From the NCBI GenBank assembly GCA_014762505.1, contig JABURS010000043.1, positions 1 to 64,000 of the forward strand: 64,000 bases of DNA, in the 5' to 3' direction. A program made the translations under genes and the position numbers. This document shows, in pieces, positions 27,214 to 37,490 of the stretch. The notes beneath the pieces are model-generated. The model searched no databases. It saw only the letters and a program-made list of their open reading frames with translations, and was not told the DNA's origin. The stretch comes from Chromatiales bacterium. Lineage in GTDB: Bacteria; Pseudomonadota; Gammaproteobacteria; SpSt-1174. Positions within the stretch are counted from its first letter, which is position 1. The number at the start of each line of letters is the position of its first letter.

Positions 27214-27912
27214 ATGTCCGATCTGGAAGGCTTCGGTTTTGTCATGCCCCACTGGTTGTACTGGGGCTGGCTGGCCATCATGCCGTTGGCGATGATCTGG
27301 CTGGCAAAACGTCACGAGAAGAAACACCCACCCTTATCCCCCACACCTGACGAGAATCTCGCGCAGGAACTGCTCGCCACGGAAGATCCCACCCGGGACT
27401 GGCCCGGCAACTGGTTCACGAAATCCATCGACTGGCTGAGCAACGCCACCGGGATCTTCGTCGCGTTCTGGACCGTGAACGCGGTGATCTTCTACTTCTT
27501 CGAGGTGGTGATGCGCTACCTCTTCAACATGCCGACCATCTGGGTGCACGAGGGCTCCTACCTGCTGTTCGGCATGCAGTACCTGCTGGCCGGGGCCTAT
27601 GCCCTGCTGCACGGCGCGCATGTGCGGGTCGACATCCTGTACGTGAAGTTTCCGCTGCGCGCCCGCGTCGGCGTGGACATCTTCACCTCCGTCTTCTTCT
27701 TCATCTTCGCCGTGGCGCTGATGGGGACTTCGTTCCGTTTCTTCATGGATTCCTACAACATGAGTGAAGTCACCATGGAGACCTGGGGCATCCAGCACTG
27801 GCCGGTGAAGGGCATGATGCTGCTGGGTTCGATCCTGATCCTGCTGGCCGGGTTCTCCAAGCTGGTCAAGGACATCGTCCTCTTCCACAAGCTGGGGAGG
27901 GCGCGCGCATGA
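27214..27912 (+). CDS. TRAP transporter small permease (DctQ type)
   Basis: 232 residues with an N-terminal hydrophobic segment plus four further helices. The DctQ core begins around residue 80: WTVNAVIFYFFEVVMRYLFN, then GSYLLFGMQYLLAGAYALLHGAHVRVDIL. The conserved HVRVD motif is present. A charged cytoplasmic stretch of about 50 residues precedes the core, longer than in classic DctQ. The stop overlaps the large-permease start by four bases. Confidence 0.92.
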   Translation: MSDLEGFGFVMPHWLYWGWLAIMPLAMIWLAKRHEKKHPPLSPTPDENLAQELLATEDPTRDWPGNWFTKSIDWLSNATGIFVAFWTVNAVIFYFFEVVMRYLFNMPTIWVHEGSYLLFGMQYLLAGAYALLHGAHVRVDILYVKFPLRARVGVDIFTSVFFFIFAVALMGTSFRFFMDSYNMSEVTMETWGIQHWPVKGMMLLGSILILLAGFSKLVKDIVLFHKLGRARA

Positions 27913-29435
27913 GCCAGTCCATGGCCGCACCCACGCCGGGCAGCCGTATCGGCACCTGGCTGACCTATGCGCTCACGCTGCTGGCGGTCTTCGTCGTCGG
28001 CGTCGAGATCATCAACATCCTGTTCTACGATCCCTGGGGCGAGGAGGTCTTCCTGTTCCGCTCGGCCGGCATGCTGGCCGGCGTGGACATCGCCACCCTC
28101 ACCTGGATCATGTTCGGCAGCCTGTTCGTGCTGCTGATGCTGGGCCTGCCGCTGGCCTTCGTCACCGGTGGGCTCGGGGTGGTGTTCATCTACCTGGTCG
28201 GTGACCAGCTGATGCTCAACATCATCCCCACGCGCATCTTCCCGATGATGACCAACTCGGACCTGGCCGCCATCCCGCTGTTCATCTTCATGGCCGCAAT
28301 GCTGGAGCGGGCCGGGCTCATCGAGGAGATGTTCGACGTGGTCTACAAGTGGATGGGCGGGCTCAACGGCGGTCTGGCCGCGGCCACCATCCTCGCCTCC
28401 ACGATACTCGCCGCCATGGTCGGCGTGATCGGCGCGGCGGTGGTGACCATGGGCATCATCGCCCTGCCGGCCATGCTCAGGCGCAAGTACGATCCGAAGA
28501 TCGCGCTGGGCTCGATCATGGCCGGCGGCACGCTCGGCATCCTCATCCCGCCGTCGATCCTGGCGATCCTCTATGCGGTGGTGGCGCAGCAGTCGGTGGG
28601 CGAGCTGTATCTCGGTTCGGTGCTGCCGGGCCTGATGCTCTCCGGGCTCTACATCGCCTACGTGCTGTTCCGCAGCTGGAAGAACCCCAAGCTCGGGCCG
28701 GCCCTGCCGGTCGAGGAGCGAGTGGGCATGGGCGAGAAGATTCGACTGCTGTCGCGCCTGACCGCGCCGCTGGTGCTGGTGTTCCTGGTGCTGGGCCTGC
28801 TGTTCGGCGGCATCGCCACCCCGGTGGAGGCCGCCGGCATCGGTTCCTTCGGCGCGATCGTGGTGGCCATGATGCACCGGCGCTTCAATATCCTCGCCCT
28901 GCGCGAGGCCTCGGTGACCACGGTGAAGGCCACGGCCATGGTGCTGTGGATCATCTTCGGTGCCTCGGTCTTTGTCGGCTTCTACATCCTGCAGGGCGGG
29001 CAGACCTTCATTACCGAGACCCTGCTGGGTACCGGGCTGTCGGCCTACGGCATCCTGTTCCTGATGATGGTGCTGCTGGTGATCCTGGGCATGTTCCTCG
29101 ACTGGGTGGGCATCCTGCTGCTGGCCGTGCCGATCTTCGTGCCCATCATCCGCGCGCTCACCTTCGACGGGCTGTTCGGCCTGCCGGGGCCGGATGCGGA
29201 TGCCGTGGTGCTGTGGTTCGGCGTGCTGTACCTGGTCAACATGCAGATGTCGTTCCTCAGCCCGCCCTTCGGCTATGCCCTGTTCTACATCCGCGGCGTC
29301 TGCCCGCCGGATATCAGCATGGCCACGATCTTCCGCTCGGCGCTGGTCTTCCTCGGCCTGCAGACCTTCGGTCTGGTGCTGGTGATCCTGTTCCCGGCGC
29401 TGGCCACCTGGTTGCCGAGCCTGGTGTATGGTTAG
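27909..29435 (+). CDS. TRAP transporter large permease (DctM type)
   Basis: 508 residues with about 13 hydrophobic helices. Typical DctM segments are [60 protein letters not shown] and the C-terminal [20 protein letters not shown]. It drives sodium-coupled uptake with the small permease and receptor. It is about 80 residues longer than classic DctM because of an extra N-terminal helix. glcB follows 38 bases later, probably in the same operon. Confidence 0.94.
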   Translation: MSQSMAAPTPGSRIGTWLTYALTLLAVFVVGVEIINILFYDPWGEEVFLFRSAGMLAGVDIATLTWIMFGSLFVLLMLGLPLAFVTGGLGVVFIYLVGDQLMLNIIPTRIFPMMTNSDLAAIPLFIFMAAMLERAGLIEEMFDVVYKWMGGLNGGLAAATILASTILAAMVGVIGAAVVTMGIIALPAMLRRKYDPKIALGSIMAGGTLGILIPPSILAILYAVVAQQSVGELYLGSVLPGLMLSGLYIAYVLFRSWKNPKLGPALPVEERVGMGEKIRLLSRLTAPLVLVFLVLGLLFGGIATPVEAAGIGSFGAIVVAMMHRRFNILALREASVTTVKATAMVLWIIFGASVFVGFYILQGGQTFITETLLGTGLSAYGILFLMMVLLVILGMFLDWVGILLLAVPIFVPIIRALTFDGLFGLPGPDADAVVLWFGVLYLVNMQMSFLSPPFGYALFYIRGVCPPDISMATIFRSALVFLGLQTFGLVLVILFPALATWLPSLVYG

Positions 29436-29473
29436 AGACGTCCGACAAGGTCGGCTCTTCGGAGGTGATGATC

Positions 29474-31654
29474 ATGAGTGACGCACGCATCGACATCGCC
29501 GGCCTGCAGGTCGCCCGTTCCCTGTTCGATTTCATCGGGCAGGAGGCGGCGCCGGGTACGGGCATCGACCCGGGTGCCTTCTGGCAGGCACTGGCGGATC
29601 TGCATCGGGGTTTCGCCCCGCGCAACCGCGAGCTGCTTGCGCGCCGGGACGCCCTGCAGCAACAGCTCGATGCCTGGCACCGTGAGCGGCGCGGCCAGCC
29701 ACATGATGCCGCGGCCTATCGCGCCTTCCTCGAGGACATCGGCTACCTGTTGCCGGAGGGCGAGGACTTTCGCATCACCACCGGGAACGTGGACCCGGAG
29801 ATCGCCGAGGTGGCCGGGCCGCAGCTGGTGGTGCCGGTGAACAATGCGCGTTATGCGCTCAATGCCGCCAATGCCCGCTGGGGCAGTCTGTACGATGCGC
29901 TCTACGGCACCGACGTGCTGCCCGAGGACGAGGGCGCCACGCGCGGCACGCGCTACAACCCGCTGCGCGGCGCGAAGGTGATCGAGGCGGCCCGGGCCTT
30001 CCTGGACGAGACCATTCCGCTGGCCCGGGGGCGACACGCCGAGGTCCTGGCCTATGACCTGCGCGACAACGTCCTGCGTGTCACGCTGACCAGCGGTGCG
30101 CACACAGGACTGGCGGACCCGGGGCAGCTGGCAGGCTATCGGCACGAGGATGGCCGTCTGACCACCCTGCTGTTCCGGCACCACGGCCTGCACATCGAGC
30201 TGCAGTTGGCCACCGATCTCGAGCCCCACGAGGTGCGGCCGGTGGCCATCCGGGACGTGATCCTCGAATCGGCCCTCACGACCATCCAGGACTGCGAGGA
30301 CTCGGTGGCGGCGGTGGATGCGCAGGACAAGGTGGCCGTCTACCGCAACTGGCTGGGCCTGATGAAGGGCACGCTGGAGGCGAGTTTCGAGAAGGGCGGC
30401 CGGCCGGTGGTGCGGCGTCTCGCACCCGACCGCAGCTACACCGCACCCGGCGGGCGGACCATCACCCTGCCGGGCCGCAGCCTCATGCTGGTGCGCAACG
30501 TCGGCCATCTCATGACCATCGACGCCGTGCAGGATGCCGACGGCGAGCCCGTCTTCGAGGGCATGCTGGATCTCATGGTCACGGCCCTCTGCGCCCTGCA
30601 CGACCTGCGGGGTGACGGGGAGCTGAACAACAGCCGCAGCGGCAGCATGTACATCGTCAAGCCGAAGATGCACGGGCCGGAGGAGGTCGCCTTTGCCGTG
30701 GAACTCTTCGCCGCCGCCGAGGCGGCCCTGGGGCTGGCGCCCAACACGCTCAAGATCGGCATCATGGACGAGGAGCGGCGTACCACGCTCAATCTCCGGG
30801 AGTGCATCCGCGCCGCCCGCGAGCGGGTGATCTTCATCAACACGGGCTTTCTGGATCGCACCGGCGACGAGATCCACAGCTCCATGGAGGCCGGGCCGAT
30901 GCTTGGCAAGGCCCGCATGAAACAGTCCACCTGGCTCACCGCCTACGAGGACTGGAACGTGGACACGGGGCTGGCCTGCGGCTTTCGCGGCCGGGCGCAG
31001 ATCGGCAAGGGCATGTGGACCATGCCCGACGAGATGAAGGCCATGGTCGAGACCAAGGTCGGTCACCCCCGGGCCGGCGCGAACTGCGCCTGGGTGCCCT
31101 CGCCCACCGCGGCCACCCTGCACGCCATGCACTATCACCGCGTGGATGTGGCCGCCCGCCAGACCGAACTGCTGAAGGGCGGGCGACGCGCCACGCGCGA
31201 CGACCTGCTCGCCATCCCGGTGGTGGCGCAGCCCGACTGGCCGGCCGAGGAGATCCGTGCCGAGCTCGACAATGCCTGCCAGGGCATCCTCGGCTACGTG
31301 GTGCGCTGGATCGACCAGGGTATCGGCGCCTCCAAGGTGCCGGACATCAACCACGTCGGCCTGATGGAGGACCGCGCGACCCTGCGCATATCGAGTCAGT
31401 TGCTGGCCAACTGGTTGCATCACGGAGTGGTGAGCGAGGAGGAGGTGATGGACGGGCTGCGGCGCATGGCGCTGCTGGTCGATGAACAGAATGCCACCGA
31501 CGTGCACTATGCCCGACTGGCCCCGGGCCATGACGGCATCGCCTTCCAGGCGGCGCGCGACCTGATCTTCCAGGGGCGGGAATCGCCCAACGGCTACACC
31601 GAGCCGCTGCTGCATGCCCACCGGCGGGCGCTCAAGGCCGCCGTCCAGGGGTAG
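29474..31654 (+). CDS. glcB: Malate synthase G
   Basis: 726 residues, matching the usual 720-730. It condenses glyoxylate with acetyl-CoA to malate, consuming the product of GlcDEF. Recognisable segments are [78 protein letters not shown] and [20 protein letters not shown]. The start at MSDARID has GGAGG at the best spacing; a Met two codons earlier is possible. Together with the preceding genes this makes a self-contained glycolate-to-malate module with its own transporter. Confidence 0.96.
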   Translation: MSDARIDIAGLQVARSLFDFIGQEAAPGTGIDPGAFWQALADLHRGFAPRNRELLARRDALQQQLDAWHRERRGQPHDAAAYRAFLEDIGYLLPEGEDFRITTGNVDPEIAEVAGPQLVVPVNNARYALNAANARWGSLYDALYGTDVLPEDEGATRGTRYNPLRGAKVIEAARAFLDETIPLARGRHAEVLAYDLRDNVLRVTLTSGAHTGLADPGQLAGYRHEDGRLTTLLFRHHGLHIELQLATDLEPHEVRPVAIRDVILESALTTIQDCEDSVAAVDAQDKVAVYRNWLGLMKGTLEASFEKGGRPVVRRLAPDRSYTAPGGRTITLPGRSLMLVRNVGHLMTIDAVQDADGEPVFEGMLDLMVTALCALHDLRGDGELNNSRSGSMYIVKPKMHGPEEVAFAVELFAAAEAALGLAPNTLKIGIMDEERRTTLNLRECIRAARERVIFINTGFLDRTGDEIHSSMEAGPMLGKARMKQSTWLTAYEDWNVDTGLACGFRGRAQIGKGMWTMPDEMKAMVETKVGHPRAGANCAWVPSPTAATLHAMHYHRVDVAARQTELLKGGRRATRDDLLAIPVVAQPDWPAEEIRAELDNACQGILGYVVRWIDQGIGASKVPDINHVGLMEDRATLRISSQLLANWLHHGVVSEEEVMDGLRRMALLVDEQNATDVHYARLAPGHDGIAFQAARDLIFQGRESPNGYTEPLLHAHRRALKAAVQG

Positions 31655-31661
31655 GCGGGCC

Positions 31662-32081
31662 TCAGTCCAGGCCGCGGACCCGGCCGCGCAGCTGCTTGGT
31701 CCTGCCGCGCTGCGTCTTCTCATCCATGCGCTTGCGTTTGGCCGCCTTGCCGGGCCGGGTGGGCAGGCGCTTCTTCTGCACCTCTGCCACCGCCTGGACC
31801 AGCGCCTGCAGGCGCGCCAGGGCATCCTCCCTGTTCTTCTCCTGGGTGCGGAAGCGCTGCGCCTTGATCACCACCACGCCGTCGCCGGTGATGCGCCGGT
31901 CCCGCAGGGCCAGCAGACGCTCCTTGTAGAACTCGGGCAGTGACGAGGCGCGGATGTCGAAGCGCAGGTGGATGGCGGTGGCGACCTTGTTGACGTTCTG
32001 TCCGCCGGCGCCCTGAGCGCGCACGGCGGTGAGCTCGATCTCGTCGTCAGGCAGGGATACGTTGCGGGAGATGACCAGCAT
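31662..32081 (-). CDS. arfB: Ribosome-rescue hydrolase ArfB (YaeJ)
   Basis: 139 residues. It carries the GGQ peptidyl-tRNA hydrolysis motif ([20 protein letters not shown]) and a long basic C-terminal tail ([29 protein letters not shown]) that enters the empty mRNA channel of stalled ribosomes. It lacks the codon-recognition domains of RF1/RF2, and the length matches ArfB. It is convergent with glcB, seven bases apart. Confidence 0.94.
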   Translation of the reverse strand: MLVISRNVSLPDDEIELTAVRAQGAGGQNVNKVATAIHLRFDIRASSLPEFYKERLLALRDRRITGDGVVVIKAQRFRTQEKNREDALARLQALVQAVAEVQKKRLPTRPGKAAKRKRMDEKTQRGRTKQLRGRVRGLD

Positions 32082-32133
32082 GGTGGCAGGGTAACATGCC
32101 GGCTGGGGGAACCGGCGGCGGCTGGCGGTATCT

Positions 32134-32153
32134 ATATTAGAGTTTTCTAATAT
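32134..32153. promoter_or_regulatory. Palindromic operator, BigR/SqrR/YgaV-like
   Basis: ATATTAGA-GTTT-TCTAATAT is a perfect 8-bp dyad, AT-rich in a GC-rich background, 57 bases before the DUF2892 gene. Persulfide-sensing ArsR-family repressors (BigR, SqrR, YgaV) bind AT-rich dyads of this type and control YgaP/DUF2892 genes. No such regulator lies next to it, so it would act in trans. Confidence 0.65.
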
Positions 32154-32210
32154 GTTATTCTGGCCGCATCCCGGGTCTCGGCCCGAATCGCATCTCTGGA
32201 GGCAACACCA

Positions 32211-32414
32211 ATGACCATCGACCGCATCGTCATGATCTTCGCCGGCACCGTGATCCTGGTGAGCCTGGCGCTCTCCCAGCTGCACTCCGTCCACTGGCTG
32301 TGGCTCACGGCCTTTGCCGGCTTCAACCTGATCCAGTCCGCCATCACCGGCTTCTGCCCGCCGGCCATCCTGCTGAAGAAGCTGGGCTTCAAGCCGGGTT
32401 CCAGTTTCAAGTAA
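32211..32414 (+). CDS. DUF2892 (YgaP transmembrane-domain) protein
   Basis: 67 residues with two membrane helices. It begins [20 protein letters not shown] and has the family hallmark [20 protein letters not shown] with the conserved Cys, then [10 protein letters not shown]. It is the membrane half of YgaP without the rhodanese domain. TCTGGAGGC precedes the start. Together with the upstream palindrome this suggests a role in reactive-sulfur handling, fitting the fccAB genes nearby. A strong terminator follows. Confidence 0.85.
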   Translation: MTIDRIVMIFAGTVILVSLALSQLHSVHWLWLTAFAGFNLIQSAITGFCPPAILLKKLGFKPGSSFK

Positions 32415-32450
32415 ACCGCGCTTCGGCCTGGCGGCCGGCGTAGTCAGCAG

Positions 32451-32475
32451 CGGGGCGGAGACGCCCCGTTTTTTT
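32451..32475 (+). terminator. Intrinsic terminator after DUF2892 gene
   Basis: CGGGGCG-GAGA-CGCCCCG followed by seven T residues: a compact 7-bp GC stem with a stable tetraloop and a T-run. Confidence 0.92.
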
Positions 32476-32569
32476 ATGCCCAATCCACAGGGCGGCGCGG
32501 CCCACGGCCGCCATCCAAACCAGGTGATGGCGGGCGTCCGATGATGGTTACGGCGGGTCGCGGCCCGCC

Positions 32570-33763
32570 CTAGGTGGCGACGCGGTTGCGGCCGGCCTTC
32601 TTGGCCCGGTAGAGGGCCTTGTCGGCGGCCTTGATCACCGCCTGGGGGTCGCGGGCGTGCTCGCCGGGTTCGGCGGCGCCGATGCTGATGGTGATCGGCA
32701 CCTGCCGGTCGCTACCCCTGACCTTCTTTTCCCCCTTCCGCTTCGGCCGGTTCCTGCCGCGCACGGTAAACGGTGCATCGGCAATGGCCGCGCGCAGGCG
32801 CTCGAGCTGGGGCAGGGCATCTTCCGCCCGGCGCCCGGCGAACAGCACCGTGAATTCCTCCCCGCCATAGCGGAAGGGCTTGCCGCCGCCCTTCACCCCC
32901 TTCAGGCGTGCCGCGACCATCTTCAACACCTCGTCACCGACGTCGTGGCCGTAGGTGTCGTTGAATTTCTTGAAGTGGTCCACGTCCAGCATGGCAATGG
33001 TGTAGCGGCCGCCGAGCTTGAGCAGGGCCTGGTTCAGGGCGCGGCGGCCGGGCAGACCGGTGAGCTCGTCACGGTAGGCCATGAAGTGCGAGACCTCGAG
33101 CAGGGCGATGACGAGGATGAGCACAGCGGTCGCGAAGCCGGTGGCCAGCAGGCCGTCGACGGGCGCGGCGAGCAGGACGTAGAGCATGGTGGCCAGTGCC
33201 CAGAACAGGCCGTATTCCATGGCATTGCGCTGGCGCAGGCCCTGGATGGCGGTGACGGCCAGGGCCAGACCGAAGGCGAGCAGTGCCGGTTGCCCCAGGC
33301 GCAGGGCGTCGAGTGCGGGCAGTGGCAGGAGGGCATGGCCGAAGCCATGTAGCCAGTCGAGCCGCTGGCCGTACAGCAGCATCCAGAGACCGGCGACCTG
33401 GGCGGCGATGACGGCCCAGCGCAGCAGGCCATGCCAGGTGAAGATGCCGCGTTCCTTGAGCAGGGCGATGACGGCGATGTTCAGCGGCAGCAGCACGGTG
33501 ATGGCGTGACGCAGCAACGAGTCGCCGGCATGCAGCGCGATGCCGGCGACGGCGACGACCACGGTGGCGAAGACCAGGCGGCTGCGGTCGAAGCGCCAGC
33601 CCAGCAGCAGGGCAATGATCACGACCGTGGCGGGGTAGACGCCCTCCAGGTGGGCGAGCCTGGGCGAGACATCCGGGTGTCCGGCGGCGATCAGCTGCAG
33701 GAGAAAGAGCAGGCCGCCAGGAAGCAGGAAGGCGGTCAGGCCGCGTAGCAGGGAGAGGGACAC
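32570..33763 (-). CDS. Membrane diguanylate cyclase
   Basis: 397 residues from a GTG ([17 protein letters not shown]) with GGAG seven bases upstream; a longer frame to 33832 adds a basic stretch and is less likely. About eight hydrophobic helices fill residues 8-210. The GGDEF domain (about 225-395) has [34 protein letters not shown] and [15 protein letters not shown]. An unusual basic insertion ([20 protein letters not shown]) lies in its last third. The intact GGEEF predicts c-di-GMP synthesis. It is divergent from the next GGDEF gene. Confidence 0.88.
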   Translation of the reverse strand: MSLSLLRGLTAFLLPGGLLFLLQLIAAGHPDVSPRLAHLEGVYPATVVIIALLLGWRFDRSRLVFATVVVAVAGIALHAGDSLLRHAITVLLPLNIAVIALLKERGIFTWHGLLRWAVIAAQVAGLWMLLYGQRLDWLHGFGHALLPLPALDALRLGQPALLAFGLALAVTAIQGLRQRNAMEYGLFWALATMLYVLLAAPVDGLLATGFATAVLILVIALLEVSHFMAYRDELTGLPGRRALNQALLKLGGRYTIAMLDVDHFKKFNDTYGHDVGDEVLKMVAARLKGVKGGGKPFRYGGEEFTVLFAGRRAEDALPQLERLRAAIADAPFTVRGRNRPKRKGEKKVRGSDRQVPITISIGAAEPGEHARDPQAVIKAADKALYRAKKAGRNRVAT

Positions 33764-33924
33764 TCGGTACTCCGGTGGTGAACGCGGACCAAGCTTAGCG
33801 CGAATCCGGCGCCGCGTGCGAACGCTGCACATACCCTCGCCGGGCCATCTCCGGTAGAGTGGTCGGCGGGGGGCGATCCGCCGTGGGCGCCAGAGTCGAA
33901 GAAGAAGAGTCGCATGGAATTCGC

Positions 33925-35721
33925 ATGATTACCGGGCGCAGGATCAGCAGGCGATTCCGCTCCTGGATGCTGTTCTTTCTGTTGCTGCCGGCCACGGGCA
34001 TGGCGGTCATGGATGCCACGGCCCCCCATGTGAGCATCGGCAAGGGTGTGTTGGTGCTCGATGACCGCGAGCGCGCGTTCGACTTCGAGGACGTGGAGCA
34101 GGGCACGGTATCCGCGGCATTTCGCCCGCTGGAGACGGACGTGCCGAGTTTCGGCTTTGCCAACACGGCGGTGTGGCTGCATTTCGAACTGGTGAATGCA
34201 GGCCCCGGGGCACTCGACCGGCTGCTGGTGGTGGAGTGCTCCTGGCTGGATGCCCTGACCCTGTGGGTGAGAGGCCCCGACGGCGATCTCCTGCGCCAGC
34301 ACTTCGGCGACACCCTGCCCTACGGCGAGCGCAGCTACGACCACCCGCTGCCGGTGTTTCGTCTCACGCTGCCACCCGGTACCAGCACGCTGTACCTGCG
34401 CGCCGAGGCGCGTGACCCGCTGCTGGTGCCCGTCGATCTCTGGGAGCCCGAGGCCTTCGCCCGGCAGGATCGCTGGACGTCGTTCTACTACGGCGTGTTC
34501 TACGGCGCCATTGCCATCATGGCGTTGTACAACCTGTTTCTCTTCCTGTTCCTGCGCGACCGGCCGTATCTCTTCTATGTGCTGTATCTCGCGGCCTTTC
34601 TCGTCATGAACCTCACCTACAACGGGTTCACCTATGCGCTGGTCTGGCGCGACTCGCCGGAGTGGGTGAACTGGTTGCACCCCATCACCATCTACCTGTT
34701 CCAGATCACCGGCGTGCTGTTCGCGATCCACTTTCTCGGCACGCGGCTGCGCAATCCGTATCTGCACCGTTTCCTGCTGGCGTTTCTCGCCGTGCTGGTC
34801 CTGGCCCTGCTGGGCTCGTGGGTGCTCGGCGGCTATTACACGCATGTCTCGCTGTCGATCGCACTTGTGGTCACCTACACCCTGACCGTGGTCGTGGCCG
34901 GCCTGCTGTCCTGGTACCGGGGCAATCGTGCCGCGCGCTTCTTCATCGTCGGCAGTTTTTCCTCGCTGGTGGGGGCGAGCATCACCGCACTGGTCGTGGC
35001 CGGGGTGCTGCCCTATCACTTCGCGACCTACCGTGCAGTGGAGTTCGGCATGATGCTGGACGTCACCCTGCTCGCGATGGCCCTGGCGGACCGCTACAAC
35101 CTCATGCGCCAGGAGCGGGACCGGGTAGAGGCCCGCTACCGGGATTCGCTGGCGCAGACCAAACAGACACTCGAACAGGAGGTCGCCATACGTACGCAGG
35201 AACTGCGTACCGCCAAGGAACGGGCGGAAAACCTGGCACGGACCGACGAACTCACCGGCATCAACAATCGGCGCGCCTTCTACGACTATGGCATGCGCGC
35301 GCTGGAGATCGCGCATCGCCATCGGCACCCGGTCTCGCTGCTGATGATGGATCTCGATCACTTCAAGGAGATCAACGACAGCTTCGGCCACGCGGCCGGC
35401 GACGCCCTGCTCGTGGCCGTGAGCGAGATCGTGCGCGAGGCGGTGCGTGGCACGGACATCCTCGGGCGGCTGGGCGGCGAGGAATTCGGTATCGTGCTGC
35501 CGCATACGGAGCTCGGTGCCGCCCGCGACCTCGCCGAAAAGCTGCGCGCCACCATTGCCCGCCTGGATTTGCGGCACGAGGGGGAGTTTCTCTCCGTGAC
35601 GGCCAGCATCGGCGTGGCCGAGTGCCGCTATGACGACAACCTGGATACGCTCATCTCGCGTGCCGACACGGCGCTCTACGCGGCCAAGCGCGAGGGCCGA
35701 AACCGCGTGGTCTGTGCGTGA
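33925..35721 (+). CDS. 7TMR-DISM diguanylate cyclase
   Basis: 598 residues from MITGRRISRRFRSWMLF, a signal-like N-terminus. The extracytoplasmic 7TMR-DISMED2 domain (about 40-190; NTAVWLHFELVNAGPGALDR) is thought to bind carbohydrates or related ligands. Seven membrane helices follow (about 195-395; FYYGVFYGAIAIMALYNLFL), then a coiled coil (about 400-450) and GGDEF (LGGEEFGIVLPHTE near 517). The catalytic motif is intact. Its 5' end faces another cyclase gene, so two c-di-GMP producers share this divergent intergenic stretch. Confidence 0.9.
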   Translation: MITGRRISRRFRSWMLFFLLLPATGMAVMDATAPHVSIGKGVLVLDDRERAFDFEDVEQGTVSAAFRPLETDVPSFGFANTAVWLHFELVNAGPGALDRLLVVECSWLDALTLWVRGPDGDLLRQHFGDTLPYGERSYDHPLPVFRLTLPPGTSTLYLRAEARDPLLVPVDLWEPEAFARQDRWTSFYYGVFYGAIAIMALYNLFLFLFLRDRPYLFYVLYLAAFLVMNLTYNGFTYALVWRDSPEWVNWLHPITIYLFQITGVLFAIHFLGTRLRNPYLHRFLLAFLAVLVLALLGSWVLGGYYTHVSLSIALVVTYTLTVVVAGLLSWYRGNRAARFFIVGSFSSLVGASITALVVAGVLPYHFATYRAVEFGMMLDVTLLAMALADRYNLMRQERDRVEARYRDSLAQTKQTLEQEVAIRTQELRTAKERAENLARTDELTGINNRRAFYDYGMRALEIAHRHRHPVSLLMMDLDHFKEINDSFGHAAGDALLVAVSEIVREAVRGTDILGRLGGEEFGIVLPHTELGAARDLAEKLRATIARLDLRHEGEFLSVTASIGVAECRYDDNLDTLISRADTALYAAKREGRNRVVCA

Positions 35722-35787
35722 TCTTGTCGGCACTGCCGGCATGGGCAATGCTCTGCATCGTGTCAGTAATCCTCGAGGAGAGACCCT

Positions 35788-36252
35788 ATGCTTGAAGTCA
35801 ATCAGATGGCCCCGGGCTTTGCCGCCGCCACTGCCGCCGGCAGGACGATATCGCTCGACGACTTTCGGGGGCGCAAGTCCGTGGTGCTGTATTTCTACCC
35901 CAAGGACGACACGCCCGGTTGCACCATCGAGGCGAACCAGTTCACCGCCCTGGCCGATGCTTTTGCCGCGGCCGACAGCATCGTGATCGGGGTGAGCCGG
36001 GATTCCTGCGAGAGTCACCAGGCCTTCATCGACAAGTTCGGCCTCAAGGTCGAGCTGCTCGCCGATACCGACGGGCGGATCTGCGAGGCCTATGGCGTGT
36101 GGCAGGAGAAGGAAAAGCAGGGCGTGAAAAAAATGGGTATCGTGCGTTCAACCTTCATAATAGACAGGATGGGGCATCTTGCCTGTGTAGAGTATGGTGT
36201 CGACCCCGAAGGCCACGCCCAGAAAATACTCGAAAGAGTCAGGACGATATAG
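35788..36252 (+). CDS. bcp: Peroxiredoxin, Bcp/PrxQ family
   Basis: 154 residues. The peroxidatic cysteine is C45 in YPKDDTPGCT. The usual second cysteine five residues on is Asn here (TIEANQF), so the alpha-2 disulfide cannot form. C74 (SRDSCESH) is at a position where alpha-3-type PrxQ enzymes keep their resolving cysteine. It reduces peroxides using thioredoxin. CGAGGAGAG precedes the ATG. Confidence 0.92.
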   Translation: MLEVNQMAPGFAAATAAGRTISLDDFRGRKSVVLYFYPKDDTPGCTIEANQFTALADAFAAADSIVIGVSRDSCESHQAFIDKFGLKVELLADTDGRICEAYGVWQEKEKQGVKKMGIVRSTFIIDRMGHLACVEYGVDPEGHAQKILERVRTI

Positions 36253-36373
36253 CGCGGTCATTGCGGGGATGATGGCAGCAATGTGAGGACGACGATACTG
36301 GTGGGGATCGCGTAGCTGCCGCGCGACTTCTACACTCAGGGTAAGCCTGCCGACGGACCAGGAGGTGCTGCTC

Positions 36374-36883
36374 ATGAATACGCCCGTCCTGAAAACCTGT
36401 TTTCTCGTCCTGTTGCTGTTCTTGCCAGTGGCTGCGCTGGCCACCGACAAGTCGACCATGCAGTTTTTCGACATCACCCAGACCGTGGTGCGTGTGCCGC
36501 TGGCCGACGGCGTGAATGCCGACGACGCCATCGAAGCGTTACGTTCGCGCGCGGTGCAGTACAACATGAAGCTGGTGGCCCACCAGCCGCTATCGAAGGA
36601 ACTCGCCGCGCGCGGAATCGATTCGGGGCGTCTGGAGATCTTCCAGTTCTGCAATCCCGCTGATGCGTACCGTATGGTCCAGTACAACCCGGTCTTCGCC
36701 GCCTACATGCCCTGCCGGATTGCGCTGGTCGAGGATCAGGATGGCAAGTTCTGGTTGATGATGATCGACCTGGACATGCTCATCGACAATGCCGAGCTGC
36801 CACCGGAGCTCAAGTCCATAGCCAACCGAATCAACGACACCCTGATGTCGATGATGGAGGCGGCGGCCGAGGGTGCATTCTAG
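36374..36883 (+). CDS. DUF302 protein with signal peptide
   Basis: 169 residues from MNTPVLKTCFLVLLLFL with GGAGG eight bases upstream. The signal peptide ends near ALA-TDK. The mature part is the DUF302 fold (QTVVRVPLADGVNADDAIEA, KLVAHQPLSKEL, LEIFQFCNPADAYRMVQYNP, YMPCRIALVEDQDGKFWL) with two cysteines. DUF302 proteins are common in sulfur-oxidising proteobacteria; their function is unknown. It is likely periplasmic. Confidence 0.82.
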   Translation: MNTPVLKTCFLVLLLFLPVAALATDKSTMQFFDITQTVVRVPLADGVNADDAIEALRSRAVQYNMKLVAHQPLSKELAARGIDSGRLEIFQFCNPADAYRMVQYNPVFAAYMPCRIALVEDQDGKFWLMMIDLDMLIDNAELPPELKSIANRINDTLMSMMEAAAEGAF

Positions 36884-36974
36884 ACTGGCATATCTCGCGG
36901 TTGATGAATTTCAATGTCCACGTGGCCTATGCGAAGCATATTGTTCCTACATGCATCGCCTAGCAGGAGGCCTC

Positions 36975-37292
36975 ATGAGAGCCTTTGAAGGAGACGAAGA
37001 AGCACGGCAGATTCTGCGCACAGAGCGATTCCTACCAGAGGATCCTCGGAGCGAACACGTCGTAGTGTGGCGTACTTTTCGAAATGAGGATCAGGCGGTG
37101 GAGTTTTCTCGCCATATCCTGCTCGAGGATGGGCAGCGCGTAATCGGTGGCTGTGGCCGCGACGATGTCGGTGCCTACCACTGGATCGGGGTGGAAGTCG
37201 ACGACATCGAGAAATGGGGGCATCCGGGCGCCATCCAGCTCTGCGACCCTCTCGATGCAGACGACCCAAGGGGGCAGGGACGCAAGCTCTGA
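36975..37292 (+). CDS. Unknown protein, first of a tandem paralogue pair
   Basis: 105 residues from MRAFEGDEEARQILRTERFL, with AGGAGG before the ATG; the frame extends upstream but without a site. It is acidic and soluble, no signal peptide. It ends DPRGQGRKL. The core EDQAVEFSRHILLEDGQRVI and GGCG are shared with the gene at 37491. I do not recognise the family. The 90 bases upstream have lower GC than the surroundings. Confidence 0.7.
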   Translation: MRAFEGDEEARQILRTERFLPEDPRSEHVVVWRTFRNEDQAVEFSRHILLEDGQRVIGGCGRDDVGAYHWIGVEVDDIEKWGHPGAIQLCDPLDADDPRGQGRKL

Positions 37293-37490
37293 CTGCATGT
37301 TCCGCGGCAAGTCAGGACAATGCGAATGGGATCTTCTGGCACATCTGGGGAGCGTGGTGGACGCCCGATGATTCCCTGCTGGAAGATGGTGGAGGCACTG
37401 GCCTGAAAAGACCGCCTGGCGACCGTGGTTTCTTGAGCTTCGTGCCGGCCGCGTTAGGGTGAAGACAGAATCCAAACCGCAGGAGGCCCG

